A stretch of 64,000 bases of DNA from the NCBI RefSeq assembly GCF_003985155.1, contig NZ_ML133701.1:45290-109289 (forward strand), in the 5' to 3' direction. Each line of letters begins with the position of its first letter. Positions within the stretch are counted from its first letter, which is position 1. Made by a program: the position numbers and the translations under genes. Below the pieces are notes generated by a model. That model did not search any database and had not been told where the DNA came from. It saw nothing but the letters and a program-made list of their open reading frames with translations. Positions 46,341-56,079 of this stretch are shown here, in pieces. Origin of the DNA: Rhizobium vallis. Its GTDB lineage: Bacteria; Pseudomonadota; Alphaproteobacteria; Rhizobiales; Rhizobiaceae.

Positions 46341-47696
46341 ATGTCGTGGAATAATAGGGTCGTCTGGTCGGAGGGCTTGTTCCTCCGCCCGCAGCATTTT
46401 CAGCAGGCCGATCGTCACGTCGAACAGCTGGTGCGCAGCAGGACGGCGGTTTTGCATGGGTACGGGTGGGGTATCAGCGAGCTGCGGCTCAATCGAGAGC
46501 TGCTTGGTCTCGGTAAGATCGCCATCGAAGCGGCTCGCGGCGTCTTGGAGGACGGGATGCCCTTCAGTATTCCTGACGAAGCCAACCAGCCAACTCCCTA
46601 CGACGTTCCGCCGGATTTTCGAGATTCGCTTATTCACTTGGCGGTACCGTTTTATCAACCCGGCGCTCTTGAAACCGACGCGCAAGCGGGAATTGACGTA
46701 CCTATCCGCTTCGCAGTCTCCACTGAGGATGTTGTCGACACCAACGCTGGCGAGCGAGGCAGCGCCTCCATCGACGTAGCGAGGCTGGATTTTCGACTGC
46801 TGCCGGACGCGGCAGACCGGTCTGGCTACACTTGCATCCCAATCGCCCGTATCATAGAGGTCCGGGCCGACCGACAGATCATTCTGGACGAAACGCACGT
46901 GCCGCCAACCCCCGACTGCGCCAGCTCCCGGGTCCTCTCGAACTACATCACTGAGATCACCGGCCTGCTTCACCATCGTGGTGAAGCTCTGGCCACTCGG
47001 GTCTCCCAGTCGGGAACGAACCGGGTTGCAGAGCTCGCGGACTTCCTTCTGCTGCAGGCGATCAATCGGTACGAGCCGTACTTCTGCCACCTGTCCAAGG
47101 CCGCCGTTGTAAATCCGGAATCGCTGTATGTTCTCATGCTCCAGTTGGCGGGTGAACTAGCCACGTTCGCCCGCGTCGATAAACGTGCCCCGACCCTTGG
47201 TGTTTACAAGCACGACTCTCTCGCGGAGGCGTTTTTGCCAGTGATACAGTCGATCCGGGCTTCGCTGGGTGCAGTGATTGAGCAGACTGCGGTCCCCGTA
47301 CCGCTGCAGCGGCAAAAATACGGTGTCCATGTGGCTGAGGTGGCCGACCGCTCTCTCTTTACGACCTCGAGCTTCGTGCTGGCTGCTCGGGCTGATATTG
47401 AGGTCGAGCGCCTCCGGCGCGAGTTCCCGTCTCAGATTAAGATCGGCCCGGCGGAGAAAATCACGGAACTCGTCAATGTCGCACTGCCCGGCATTATCAT
47501 CAATCCCCTACCGGTCGCGCCGCGTCAGATCCCCTTCCATGTTGGATTCAGCTATTTCGAGATCGATCAAAATAGCCGCTTCTGGAAGGATATGCCCCAA
47601 TCCGCCGGCTTGGCGCTGCACGTTGCTGGCGACTTCCCAAATCTCGAAATGGCTCTCTGGGCCATCCGAGCCGGACAGAACCCACATTTGAGTTAG
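46341..47696 (+). CDS. tssK: Type VI secretion baseplate protein TssK
   Basis: A 451-residue ImpJ/VasE-type protein starting MSWNNRVVWSEGLFLRPQHF, the hallmark TssK opening. Other conserved parts are GWGISELRLNRELLGLGKIA, DFLLLQAINRYEPYFCHLSK, HPESLY-like NPESLYVLMLQLAGELATFA and the C-terminal PFHVGFSYFEIDQNSRFWKD. TssK links the baseplate to the membrane complex. It is the first gene of the rightward operon with fha, tssL and tssM. Confidence 0.94.
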   Translation: MSWNNRVVWSEGLFLRPQHFQQADRHVEQLVRSRTAVLHGYGWGISELRLNRELLGLGKIAIEAARGVLEDGMPFSIPDEANQPTPYDVPPDFRDSLIHLAVPFYQPGALETDAQAGIDVPIRFAVSTEDVVDTNAGERGSASIDVARLDFRLLPDAADRSGYTCIPIARIIEVRADRQIILDETHVPPTPDCASSRVLSNYITEITGLLHHRGEALATRVSQSGTNRVAELADFLLLQAINRYEPYFCHLSKAAVVNPESLYVLMLQLAGELATFARVDKRAPTLGVYKHDSLAEAFLPVIQSIRASLGAVIEQTAVPVPLQRQKYGVHVAEVADRSLFTTSSFVLAARADIEVERLRREFPSQIKIGPAEKITELVNVALPGIIINPLPVAPRQIPFHVGFSYFEIDQNSRFWKDMPQSAGLALHVAGDFPNLEMALWAIRAGQNPHLS

Positions 47697-47703
47697 CCCA
47701 CCA

Positions 47704-48924
47704 ATGCCCCTCACGCTACGTGTACACAGCAATAGATGTAGTTTTCCGGAATATCTCGTGCCGGGCGACGCGGCTGGTGGACTGACTACCAGCCGAGCAG
47801 GCAACAGCCTGGTTCTGCCGGATGATCAGCAGATGGTCTCGAAATCCCACTGCTCAATCGAGTGCATGGCACGGCGATACGTACTGATCGACCGAGGCCG
47901 CGACGACACATGTCAAAATGACGAGGCGGTGCCGCTTCCGTCAGAGGCGCCGGTCGCCCGGAAAACCAGCGATGTTATTCAGATCGGCGCCTATATGACC
48001 GATGTCGTCGCGGTGTCGCCTTCGATATCCATTGCGGAGAGTGCCGCCGAACCGGAGGGACAACTTGCAGCGACAAGTGAGGAGTTGAGTCTTCTTGGCC
48101 CCCTCGAAACGGCCTCGTCGCTCCTGGCGGGCAATTGCACCCGGGGTGAAGAAGCGCTGCTGGACCTGAGGGACGGCGAGTTCCTACCATTGCCGTTCTT
48201 AGGCACTCGTTTAGACGCGCTGGCGGGCATGATGAGAAGTCCGTGGGATATCTACGCAGACAGTGTGCCAGATCGGGCCCCCATCTTGACGCAACCCAAG
48301 GTGGAGCAATCATCTCGCCAAGAATCATCGAGCGGCGGTCACGGCTTTCCTTGCCGCCTGCGGCTTATCATTGGCAGATGTCCGGAATGCCGGCATCGTA
48401 AGCGTGCTGGATCGTGCAGGGAAAATGCTTCTGTATTCCGCCGCGCTGCACAGCATACTCTCCGAGCGAGAGCTGGCGAACAATTATTCAGAAATAAGAG
48501 TTCCGACGAAAAAACCCTGAGTCTCGTTCCCGATGTCGGCGAGGCGTTGCGCGCAGTTCTGTGCAATGACTCCAGCGGGTCCCTCCGCGGAGACCTGGCC
48601 GTTGAGCAAGCCTTCACCGACCGTGGGACGCATGACGTGTCATTCGCGGCTGTGCAGAAGGCTCTGTCCAGCGTCCGTGCACGCTTGTCCCTAGCAGGGA
48701 TCGAGAAGGCGATGGGGCGGCCCCGTTCCCTTTTGCACCGCAACCATAAGGCGCGAAACCGGAGTGCGTACGTGCGCGTCTTCAATGACGTCGTATCGAG
48801 CATCGAAACCGATTTGCTCCGGAGCTTCGGCGCCGACTTCGCGCGCCCAGTGCGAGAGCGTAGTCGACCCGCCCGCCGATCCCACGATGAGAGCGTCCGC
48901 TCCGAAGGGAAGTGGGCGGGTTGA
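47704..48924 (+). CDS. fha: FHA-domain type VI accessory protein (TagH/Fha/ImpI) with compensating frameshifts
   Basis: A 406-residue frame. Residues 5-95 form an FHA domain (NSLVLPDDQQMVSKSHCSIE; YVLIDRGRDDTCQN), which binds phosphothreonine and regulates assembly. Residues 300-405 resemble the TagH C-terminal domain (LSLVPDVGEALRAVL onward). Between about 48310 and 48514 the family-like protein is in another frame (AFLAACGLSLADVRNAGIVS, LLYSAALHSILSERELANNY), so roughly residues 203-268 of the plain frame are scrambled. The return shift coincides with a run of six A at 48509-48514. Either two indels compensate or the protein is damaged. Confidence 0.8.
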   Translation: MPLTLRVHSNRCSFPEYLVPGDAAGGLTTSRAGNSLVLPDDQQMVSKSHCSIECMARRYVLIDRGRDDTCQNDEAVPLPSEAPVARKTSDVIQIGAYMTDVVAVSPSISIAESAAEPEGQLAATSEELSLLGPLETASSLLAGNCTRGEEALLDLRDGEFLPLPFLGTRLDALAGMMRSPWDIYADSVPDRAPILTQPKVEQSSRQESSSGGHGFPCRLRLIIGRCPECRHRKRAGSCRENASVFRRAAQHTLRARAGEQLFRNKSSDEKTLSLVPDVGEALRAVLCNDSSGSLRGDLAVEQAFTDRGTHDVSFAAVQKALSSVRARLSLAGIEKAMGRPRSLLHRNHKARNRSAYVRVFNDVVSSIETDLLRSFGADFARPVRERSRPARRSHDESVRSEGKWAG

Positions 48925-50213
48925 TGATGGTGATTGAGGAAACGATGCCAAAATCCCAGCCACTCGTCCTCCTTCACGCCGAGGAGCAGTTGGCTGTCCC
49001 TTCGCCGTCATCGCCAGTGGCGGACGAACTTACCTGGGAGATGCTTGCGCTCGACCGACTTAATCCACTGGTCGCGGCCGCGGCGGCGCTGCTGGGTCTC
49101 AGCGCTCAGCTCAAGAGCAGTGCTAGCCATATCGACGTTGAAGCACTGCGCCTTAGGGTGCTGCGGGAGATCGATGCTTTTGAGCGTCGGATCACGCCGC
49201 TCGGATTGCCCTCGCGAGCGATCAAGGTCTGCAAATACGCCCTCTGCGCGACCATCGATGACATCGTTCTGAACACAGCCTGGGGCAGCAACAGCGTCTG
49301 GACGACGCGCAGCTTGGTGGGATCGCTGTTCAGCGATACCTGGGGCGGCGAGCGCTTCTTCGATCTGCTGACGCAATTGAAAAATGAACCGGCCATCAAT
49401 ATAGAACTGCTGGAGCTGCTCTACTACTGCATGAGGTTGGGCTTCGAAGGCCGCTACCGCGTCACTGCGGGAGGAGCCGCAGAGCTCAGTGTGCTGTGCG
49501 AAGACGTCTACCGCCTGATCCGAGCAGCCCGTGGTGACTTCGAGCGCGAACTATCCCCGCACTGGCGGAGGAACTCAAATAATCCGAAGCCACGCCGCAC
49601 AATCGTTCCAATCTGGGCCGTCGTAGCGTTTGGGGCAGGATTACTCCTCTCGATCTATACCGGACTCCTGCATGCATTAAATGCCCGCGCCGACGCTGTC
49701 TTCAACGATATCGCGACATTGCCGCCGAACGGCGTTGTCAGATCGGCGAGAATCGCATTGCCACCAAAGGTTGTTATGAGCAGCGACCGACTGCGTAACT
49801 TCCTCGAGCCCGAAATCCGCGAAGGGCTTGTCACTGTGTCCGAGGACCCACAGCAGATCGTCGTTATCATTCGCGCCTCCGGGATGTTCGATTCTGCTAG
49901 TCCGGAAGTGAAGAAAATGTTCCTGCCGCTTCTTTTACGAATTGGTCGTTCTCTGAACGGTGAGTCGGGATCGGTCCTCCTGACCGGGCACACCGACGCC
50001 ATTCCGGTGCAATCACTCGCCTTCCCTTCAAACGATTCCCTTTCGCTCGCGCGTGCGAGCGCAGCTGCCGAGATTATCAAATCCATGATGGATGACCCAG
50101 GCCGCGTGCGAGAAGAGGGCAGAGGGAGCGGAGAACCGGTCGCTTCGAACCACACGCCCGAGGGCCGCGCGCGGAACCGTCGGATTCAAATCATCATCAC
50201 AAAGACACAATGA
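48924..50213 (+). CDS. tssL: Type VI secretion membrane protein TssL with OmpA-like domain
   Basis: A 429-residue inner-membrane protein. The DotU/IcmH-like part (about residues 35-190) includes AIKVCKYALCATIDDIVLNT, then SLFSDTWGGERFFDLL and ELLELLYYCMRLGFEGRYRV. A single membrane helix (IWAVVAFGAGLLLSIYTGLL) lies at about 210-232. The C-terminal OmpA/MotB-like peptidoglycan-binding region contains LLTGHTDAIPVQSLAFPSND. The ATG at 48924 overlaps the fha stop (ATGA-type coupling); GTG 48912 is an alternative. Confidence 0.92.
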   Translation: MMVIEETMPKSQPLVLLHAEEQLAVPSPSSPVADELTWEMLALDRLNPLVAAAAALLGLSAQLKSSASHIDVEALRLRVLREIDAFERRITPLGLPSRAIKVCKYALCATIDDIVLNTAWGSNSVWTTRSLVGSLFSDTWGGERFFDLLTQLKNEPAINIELLELLYYCMRLGFEGRYRVTAGGAAELSVLCEDVYRLIRAARGDFERELSPHWRRNSNNPKPRRTIVPIWAVVAFGAGLLLSIYTGLLHALNARADAVFNDIATLPPNGVVRSARIALPPKVVMSSDRLRNFLEPEIREGLVTVSEDPQQIVVIIRASGMFDSASPEVKKMFLPLLLRIGRSLNGESGSVLLTGHTDAIPVQSLAFPSNDSLSLARASAAAEIIKSMMDDPGRVREEGRGSGEPVASNHTPEGRARNRRIQIIITKTQ

Positions 50214-50222
50214 AGACAAGCC

Positions 50223-53200
50223 ATGCAGTCAATCAAGAAAGCGCTTAGGTGGCAATGGCTCCGTGTCGGCGGGGCGGCGATCGTATGTGCCTTAATCTTC
50301 ACGCTCGGACCGCATATCTCGGTCGGAGGATTTGCGCCGCTTGACAGCCTTCGCAGCCAGATCGCGGCATCGATGCTGATTCCGGTCGGATACACCGTGA
50401 TCTACTTGATCCAGTCCCAGCTTTACAAGGTTCAGGCCTATTTTGAAGACCTCGTCCAATCACGAGTGTCGGGAGCGCTGGACGCGGGTGGGGCCGAGCA
50501 GAAGAAGAGAGACCCAAGGCCTTCCGACCGAAGTGTGGGGCAAGCCAGCACGCTTGCTGAAAGAGAGCTGGAGGCGATTCGTCATCGTTTCCGCGAGACC
50601 CTTACCACACTCAAGGGGCGCCGCTACGCAGGAGGTATCAGCAGGCGGTGGCTCTATCAGCGGCCCTGGTATGTGATGATCGGTCCGCCCAACTCGGGGA
50701 AGACCACAGCAATAGTCAATTCCGGGCTCAGCTTTCCGATGGCGGCGAGGTCCGGTCTGAGAGCCGCCGGTGGGTTAGCGGGTACGGAAAACTGCGACTG
50801 GTGGATCACCGATGACGCGGTGTTCGTCGACACTGCTGGGCGCTACACGGTACAGGAGGGTGATGCAGACCGGGACAAAGCGGTTTGGCGTGGCTTGCTT
50901 CGTATGCTCAGACGCTCCCGGCCACGGCAGCCGCTGAACGGTGTCTTAGTCACGATCGCAATCAGCGAGCTGAATTCTACATCCGAGGAAGTGCTCGCCG
51001 ATCGCGCGCGCTGTATCCGTGAGCGGCTCCTCGAAGTGTACAGGGAGCTTCGCCTGCAACTGCCGATTTATGTGCTTTTCACTAAGAGCGATCTGCTGGC
51101 GGGATTTGTTGAATTCTTCGACGATCTGGGTCGCGAGGGGCGGGAGGCGGTGTGGGGGTTCACCTTTGCGCAAGAGGCGTCGGAGGACGAAGGCGATCCG
51201 ATGGCGTTTGCCGCAGCATACGATGCGCTTGTTGGCCGCCTAAACGAAAGGCTGCTTGAACGAATGCAGCACGAAAGCAACCTCCAGCGTCGTGCGCTCA
51301 TGTTCGGCTTCCCACAGCAGGTCGCTAGCCTCAAGCACCTGACGCAACAGTTCTTGAAGGAAGCCTTTGGCGGGAATTCGTTCCAGGAACCGCTTATGCT
51401 CCGCGGCGTCTACTTCTTAAGCGGCACGCAAATTGGCATGCCCTTCGATCGAGTTGCGAACGCCAGATCTCAGACCTTCGAGATCGCTCAGCCGCCCTGT
51501 ACAGCGCTTCGTGGCCCGGGCCGTAATTATTTCATCAGCCGGCTGCTGCGCGAAGTCGTTTTCGCCGAAGCTGGGCTCGTCGATGCCAATCACCGCTTCG
51601 ATCGGCGCCAGCGGCGGATCCGGTATGGCGCCTACACGATGATAGCGGCGGTCATTGTTACCGCCAGCGTCTTATGGACGTTCAGCTATATTCGGAATGT
51701 TCAGCTGATCGAGAGCGTTCGCCTAATGGCTGGCAGCTATGCCAGAGGGGCTGAAAAGCTGAAGCTCGACCGGGTTGAGAGTGGCGATCTTCGACCCATC
51801 CTGCCACTGCTTCAGCGGCTGCGTGATGCCAACGGCGACAGCGCGGGCGGCCGCCTATCAAGTTCGGGTCTCGACCAGAGTAAGAAAATCAAGGTTCAGA
51901 CGCTCGCGGCGTACCGCCGCGCCGTGAACACCATCCTGCTGCCGCGGCTGATGTTCCGGTTGGAAACCTTATTGGTCGAGCGGCACGACGATGATCAGTT
52001 CGTCTACCAGGCGTTAAAGGTTTACCTGATGCTGGGTCAGCAGGGTCCGCTCCAGCGCGCGGTCGTCAAAAACTGGATGGCTGCCGACTGGCGAGTGATG
52101 TTTCCGGCCGAAGCCGATGCCGGCCTGCGCAGCGCGCTCGCTGATCACCTGGATGCACTCATGGAAGGGCCGCTGCCCCATAGTGAGCTTAATGGCGAAC
52201 TGATCGAGAGGAGCCGCGCGAAGCTCCAGACCGTCTCGATGGCGCGCCGCGTCCTCGACATCATCGCGACCAGTCCCGAAGCCTCGCGGGCGCCAACCTG
52301 GCGTCTGGCCGACCATGCCGGGCCGCTGGCGCAGGGCGTCCTGGCTCGCAAATCGGGACAGCCGCTCAGCGAGGGGGTTCCTGGCATCTACACGAGGGCG
52401 GGGTTTTACGGAACCTTCCTGCGATTGCTGCCGCAAGTGGCTGACGCTGTCGCTGCAGAAGGCTGGGTTCTCGACTCACAGGTAGTCGCGCCGATTGCAG
52501 CCGGTGATGTGAGCCAGAAGCTGCGGCGTTCGGCGGCGGATCTCTACGCTCAGGAGTTCGCGTTGCGCTGGGACCAGCTCATTGGCGATATGTCCATCCG
52601 CCCGTCTGGGGGTATCGATGACGCGCTGCGCACCTTGAACACGCTGTCCGCGCCGACGTCACCAATGCGCCTGTTCCTTTTCGCGGCGGCGCAGGAGCTA
52701 AAGCTCAAGCAACCACCGGCTCCCGAGGACGGCTTGACGAAAGGTGACAGTGTCCCCCAGGGCGAGGTGTTGCCAAGCGAGCTCGAGGCACTGTTCCGGT
52801 CTCAACCGGCCGCGGACACGCCTGAAGCTCACGTCCAGCTCTATATGGGCGATCATTTCCGGTGGCTGCACCAGCTGGTCGAAGTGCCGTCGAACAGCCA
52901 AGCGGGCGCGCAGGCGCCGATCGACAGTGCTCTCCGGGATCTCGGCGAACTGTATCGCTCCCTCAGCCAGGCGCAGGGGCTGGCGGGTTCGAACATCTTG
53001 GAACACAACGGGCAGGCGGGCGTCGCCATCCAACAGATCGAGGCGGGGGCGGCCGATCTGCCCGAACCCATCCGGCAATGGATCCTCGGCCTCAGCCGCC
53101 ACAGCTCGGACCTAACCGTCAGCGGCATGAGGCGCGGGTTGGCGAGCGGTTGGGCGGGCGGCCCCGGCGATTTGTGCCGACGGGCTACCGAAGGACGGTA

Positions 53201-53828
53201 TCCCTTCGCGAGCGGATCCCGCCGGGATATCCCTTTGAGCGATTTCGCCCGGCTGTTCGGCCGCAAGGCGGAGATCGACACTTTCTTCGCCGAGAACCTT
53301 TCCCCATTCGTCGACAAATCCAAAGGTTCGTGGCAGTTTCGGCCAACGAGCGGTGTCGATTTCCCTATCGGCCGCAATACCTTGGCCCAGTTCCAACGGG
53401 CAGCCACGATCCGCGACACCATGTTCGATGATGCCGGCCAGGTGTCAGTTGGATTCCTGCTCACCGTCGCCGAGACCGATCCGTTGACAGACCAGGTGGT
53501 GGTAGACATCGACGGCCAGCGCCTCGAACATCGACGAGGAACGGCCGCGGCGGCCATGCATTTCCATTGGCCTACGGCCGGCGGCGTCGGCGGCGCTTCC
53601 GTCGCTTTCATCGGTTTTCAAGGCGCCACCCTCTCCAAGAGCGGCCATTGGGCGCTGTTTCGCCTCTTAAATGAGGCGGATAAGCAGCCATTGGGAGGAG
53701 GGGACCTTATTCAGGTACGACTGGTGTCCGGTCGCCATTGGGCAGTTTTTAACCTCCAGCCTGACAGCGTGATGAGCCCGTTGTCCCGCAATCTGCTGTC
53801 AGAATTCCGATGTCCAGATTTCTTATGA
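50223..53828 (+). CDS. tssM: Type VI secretion membrane complex protein TssM (IcmF-like)
   Basis: A 1201-residue inner-membrane protein. Two N-terminal helices lie within residues 12-70, a nucleotide-binding loop GPPNSGKTTAIVNSG at about 153-167, and the IcmF core WWITDDAVFVDTAGRYT with LPIYVLFTKSDLLAGFVEFF. A third helix occurs near 478-498 (MIAAVIVTASVLWTF), followed by a large periplasmic part ending in the conserved C-terminal beta domain. It forms the trans-envelope channel with TssL. Full length, with no frameshift seen. No tssJ-like lipoprotein gene is present. Confidence 0.94.
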   Translation: MQSIKKALRWQWLRVGGAAIVCALIFTLGPHISVGGFAPLDSLRSQIAASMLIPVGYTVIYLIQSQLYKVQAYFEDLVQSRVSGALDAGGAEQKKRDPRPSDRSVGQASTLAERELEAIRHRFRETLTTLKGRRYAGGISRRWLYQRPWYVMIGPPNSGKTTAIVNSGLSFPMAARSGLRAAGGLAGTENCDWWITDDAVFVDTAGRYTVQEGDADRDKAVWRGLLRMLRRSRPRQPLNGVLVTIAISELNSTSEEVLADRARCIRERLLEVYRELRLQLPIYVLFTKSDLLAGFVEFFDDLGREGREAVWGFTFAQEASEDEGDPMAFAAAYDALVGRLNERLLERMQHESNLQRRALMFGFPQQVASLKHLTQQFLKEAFGGNSFQEPLMLRGVYFLSGTQIGMPFDRVANARSQTFEIAQPPCTALRGPGRNYFISRLLREVVFAEAGLVDANHRFDRRQRRIRYGAYTMIAAVIVTASVLWTFSYIRNVQLIESVRLMAGSYARGAEKLKLDRVESGDLRPILPLLQRLRDANGDSAGGRLSSSGLDQSKKIKVQTLAAYRRAVNTILLPRLMFRLETLLVERHDDDQFVYQALKVYLMLGQQGPLQRAVVKNWMAADWRVMFPAEADAGLRSALADHLDALMEGPLPHSELNGELIERSRAKLQTVSMARRVLDIIATSPEASRAPTWRLADHAGPLAQGVLARKSGQPLSEGVPGIYTRAGFYGTFLRLLPQVADAVAAEGWVLDSQVVAPIAAGDVSQKLRRSAADLYAQEFALRWDQLIGDMSIRPSGGIDDALRTLNTLSAPTSPMRLFLFAAAQELKLKQPPAPEDGLTKGDSVPQGEVLPSELEALFRSQPAADTPEAHVQLYMGDHFRWLHQLVEVPSNSQAGAQAPIDSALRDLGELYRSLSQAQGLAGSNILEHNGQAGVAIQQIEAGAADLPEPIRQWILGLSRHSSDLTVSGMRRGLASGWAGGPGDLCRRATEGRYPFASGSRRDIPLSDFARLFGRKAEIDTFFAENLSPFVDKSKGSWQFRPTSGVDFPIGRNTLAQFQRAATIRDTMFDDAGQVSVGFLLTVAETDPLTDQVVVDIDGQRLEHRRGTAAAAMHFHWPTAGGVGGASVAFIGFQGATLSKSGHWALFRLLNEADKQPLGGGDLIQVRLVSGRHWAVFNLQPDSVMSPLSRNLLSEFRCPDFL

Positions 53829-54124
53829 ACGCCGGGATAGCATCCGACTGGCGCTGGGAAAGCCCTATGGGGTCACGAGACGCCCACGCAGGTCTGCGGC
53901 GGGAGAGGTCGGCATGTCGGTTGCCGGCCGGATCGGAGGCGGTCACGGCTGCGACTGGCGGCGATCGTCGCTTGATCTCGGCGCGCCGCTTTCCCGCTCG
54001 ACTAGACCGCTGGAGAGCGCGGTCACCTCCATCAGGCAGATCTTCGGGAAGTTGGGTGATCAGATCCTGTCCCACCCTATCAACCGACGTACACTGATCT
54101 AGAACAGGAAACTGGAGAGATATA
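53829..54124. other. Short spacer after tssM
   Basis: A frame starting at 53810 overlaps the tssM stop but is Arg/Ser-rich and matches nothing I know. TagF and phosphatase genes often found here are not recognisable. GGAGAG at 54112-54117 serves the next gene. Confidence 0.4.
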
Positions 54125-55741
54125 ATGGCCGGAATGAAGCACAATAGGACAAGAGCGAAGAAATTTCTGCAGTTGATCGACCAGACGAAGAACAGAGCGG
54201 ATTTGGAGTTCTGCTTTGCGGTCGGCACGGTTGGCGATCTGCGGAAGCCTGCTGTCCTGGTGAGTAAGAAAAAGCTCAATGGATTGGCACAAACTTTGAA
54301 AAACATGCCTTTTGAAGATGATGAGGATAGTAGTAAGGAGAACTTTTCGCTTCTGCGGAGAGGCACGGGCAGGATGAACGAAAACGGCGTTATCCTCGTC
54401 AAGTTGGCTGATGGTGGAAAGGCCGGGTTCCCGCAGGTCCAAAAGGTGATGAAGAAGTATTTCGTGAACTTCCGCATGAGGTTGCCTGACATGCAGGAAG
54501 CAGGAATCTTAACTGAAGAAGACATTCAGCAGTTTGAGATGAACGCCGAGGAGAACTCCCAATTTCTTCCACCCGACGACTCTGAAGAATTCAATCGGCC
54601 GATGACGGCGCTCGATAGCGCGGAAGGGAACTCTGCAGGGAGTGTTGAAGAAACTGAAGAGAGAAGCAAGCGTGAAGGCGGGGCTGAGCTCCTGGAGCAG
54701 CTTCTCCCGGAAGTGAAGGAGGGCATTGCCGCCGCGGCCGCGACCATTTCCAATCACGCAGTAAGTCTCAGCGCGCAAATTGGCGCGGGACAGACCGCAG
54801 AGTTGTCCCATCTGACCACGAAGATCGCGGATTGGCTGCAACGTGTGCTGGCTGCGACGCCTCCGGAAGAGCAGGAGGCAACGCTGCACAACTTCGCCGG
54901 CCGACTTCTGTTGATGCTGGCCTATCCTGAGAATCTGCGAAATCTTCAATATGTGGATGACATGCCCGATGGGGCGGGGCAGGGCGAGACAAACGGCGAC
55001 CGCCGCGAAGAGGTCGTGGTGAATGGGATCGATCTGAACAGAGTTCCAACGGGCGCTCTCGATCAAGACGAGGTAGTAGAGTCCTTGTTCCGTCTGATCA
55101 AGGCAAAGGCTCAGGAGCGACAGCTTTCTTATCCGCTAGAGAACGCGAATTCTGAGAGGATTGCGAAGATAGTGTCGTCGCAATGGCCGAAGGAACTAGG
55201 CGATGCAGCCCGTAGGCGCGCGGTTGTGGAGCGTCTGATCGCAGCGGTGGTCCCGCGGCTCGGTAACGATGATCAACTTCTGGTCCTTCTTGGCATCGCA
55301 GACCAGCCCGAAAGGACCAAATCCATCGAGAACTCGGTCGAAAGTATCATAGCTATATGGCAGGCTCATCTCGACACTGCCTTGACGCTGCGGGATGAGG
55401 TAAAGAGCAAGATCAACCAGATGGTCGATGTGGAAGCCCGCGGCGGAACGTGGAGGTATGTCGACGACATCTTCCTGCAGTTCGGAGGAGAGCTTTCAGA
55501 TCAGCTCTCCGCCATCACCGAACGCAACGGTGAGGCACTGTCGAGCGCGACCGAGCGTGTCCGAACCACAGTCCAGAAGAAGCTCGATTATCTCAACGGC
55601 AGCGACATTGTAGCCATGCTTGACAATCCTCCAATCGACATCGGTCCGGGCACTATAGGGCAGACGCTGCGGGAAGGGCTCGCGGCCATCACCGATGGAC
55701 TGAAGCGCATCGAAACCTCGCGCGCCGCGCCCGCCGCGTAA
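54125..55741 (+). CDS. Unassigned protein, 538 aa, at the end of the type VI operon
   Basis: A soluble, acidic, helical protein starting MAGMKHNRTRAKKFLQLIDQ. Residues 1-150 contain a distinct module (FCFAVGTVGDLRKPAVLVSK; FVNFRMRLPDMQEAGILTEE). Residues 180-250 are Ala/Glu-rich helices, and residues 290-530 form a second helical part (DIFLQFGGELSDQLSAITER). No signal peptide, membrane helix, PAAR or known toxin motif. A GGAGAG ribosome-binding site and co-orientation with tssM suggest co-transcription. It could be a secreted cargo, an adaptor or an immunity protein; I do not know. Confidence 0.7.
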   Translation: MAGMKHNRTRAKKFLQLIDQTKNRADLEFCFAVGTVGDLRKPAVLVSKKKLNGLAQTLKNMPFEDDEDSSKENFSLLRRGTGRMNENGVILVKLADGGKAGFPQVQKVMKKYFVNFRMRLPDMQEAGILTEEDIQQFEMNAEENSQFLPPDDSEEFNRPMTALDSAEGNSAGSVEETEERSKREGGAELLEQLLPEVKEGIAAAAATISNHAVSLSAQIGAGQTAELSHLTTKIADWLQRVLAATPPEEQEATLHNFAGRLLLMLAYPENLRNLQYVDDMPDGAGQGETNGDRREEVVVNGIDLNRVPTGALDQDEVVESLFRLIKAKAQERQLSYPLENANSERIAKIVSSQWPKELGDAARRRAVVERLIAAVVPRLGNDDQLLVLLGIADQPERTKSIENSVESIIAIWQAHLDTALTLRDEVKSKINQMVDVEARGGTWRYVDDIFLQFGGELSDQLSAITERNGEALSSATERVRTTVQKKLDYLNGSDIVAMLDNPPIDIGPGTIGQTLREGLAAITDGLKRIETSRAAPAA

Positions 55742-55829
55742 TAATCGCCTGTCTCGATGCCGGCCGACCCACCGGAAGGCCGGGCGAGCAGGCCATCAAC
55801 GGCCTCATCAGCGACGGAAGGAGTTCCGC

Positions 55830-56079
55830 CGCTCAGGTGGGTCAGCGAAGCGGTGAAGGAGCGGCGCACCAACAGAGGCTCTTCTTCATCGGCTGCCGCT
55901 TCAACGACCAGATGCTGCGCACCTACGCCCGACGGATCATGACGCGATCCAACGCACCACGTTTTGCGGTGCTGGATGCGGCAGCGCCGACCAACAACCA
56001 ACGCCGTTTCCTTGCAGCAAGCCCGATCACGCTTATCGACGTGCCGACTGGCGAAGCTGCGGCTAGGTTTATCGGCTGA
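55830..56079 (+). pseudogene. SIR2-like domain protein, C-terminal fragment
   Basis: The frame LFFIGCRFNDQMLRTYARRI then MTRSNAPRFAVLDAAA and RRFLAASPITLIDVP closely resembles the end of SIR2-like (SIR2_2) proteins. Just upstream, RWVSEAVKERRTNRG continues the protein in another frame, indicating a frameshift. The NAD-binding part is absent. Confidence 0.55.

Noticed and set aside
53810..54097. A frame after tssM as a TagF or phosphatase gene
   Set aside because: It lacks the conserved TagF opening and any phosphatase motif; Arg/Ser-rich composition indicates noise.
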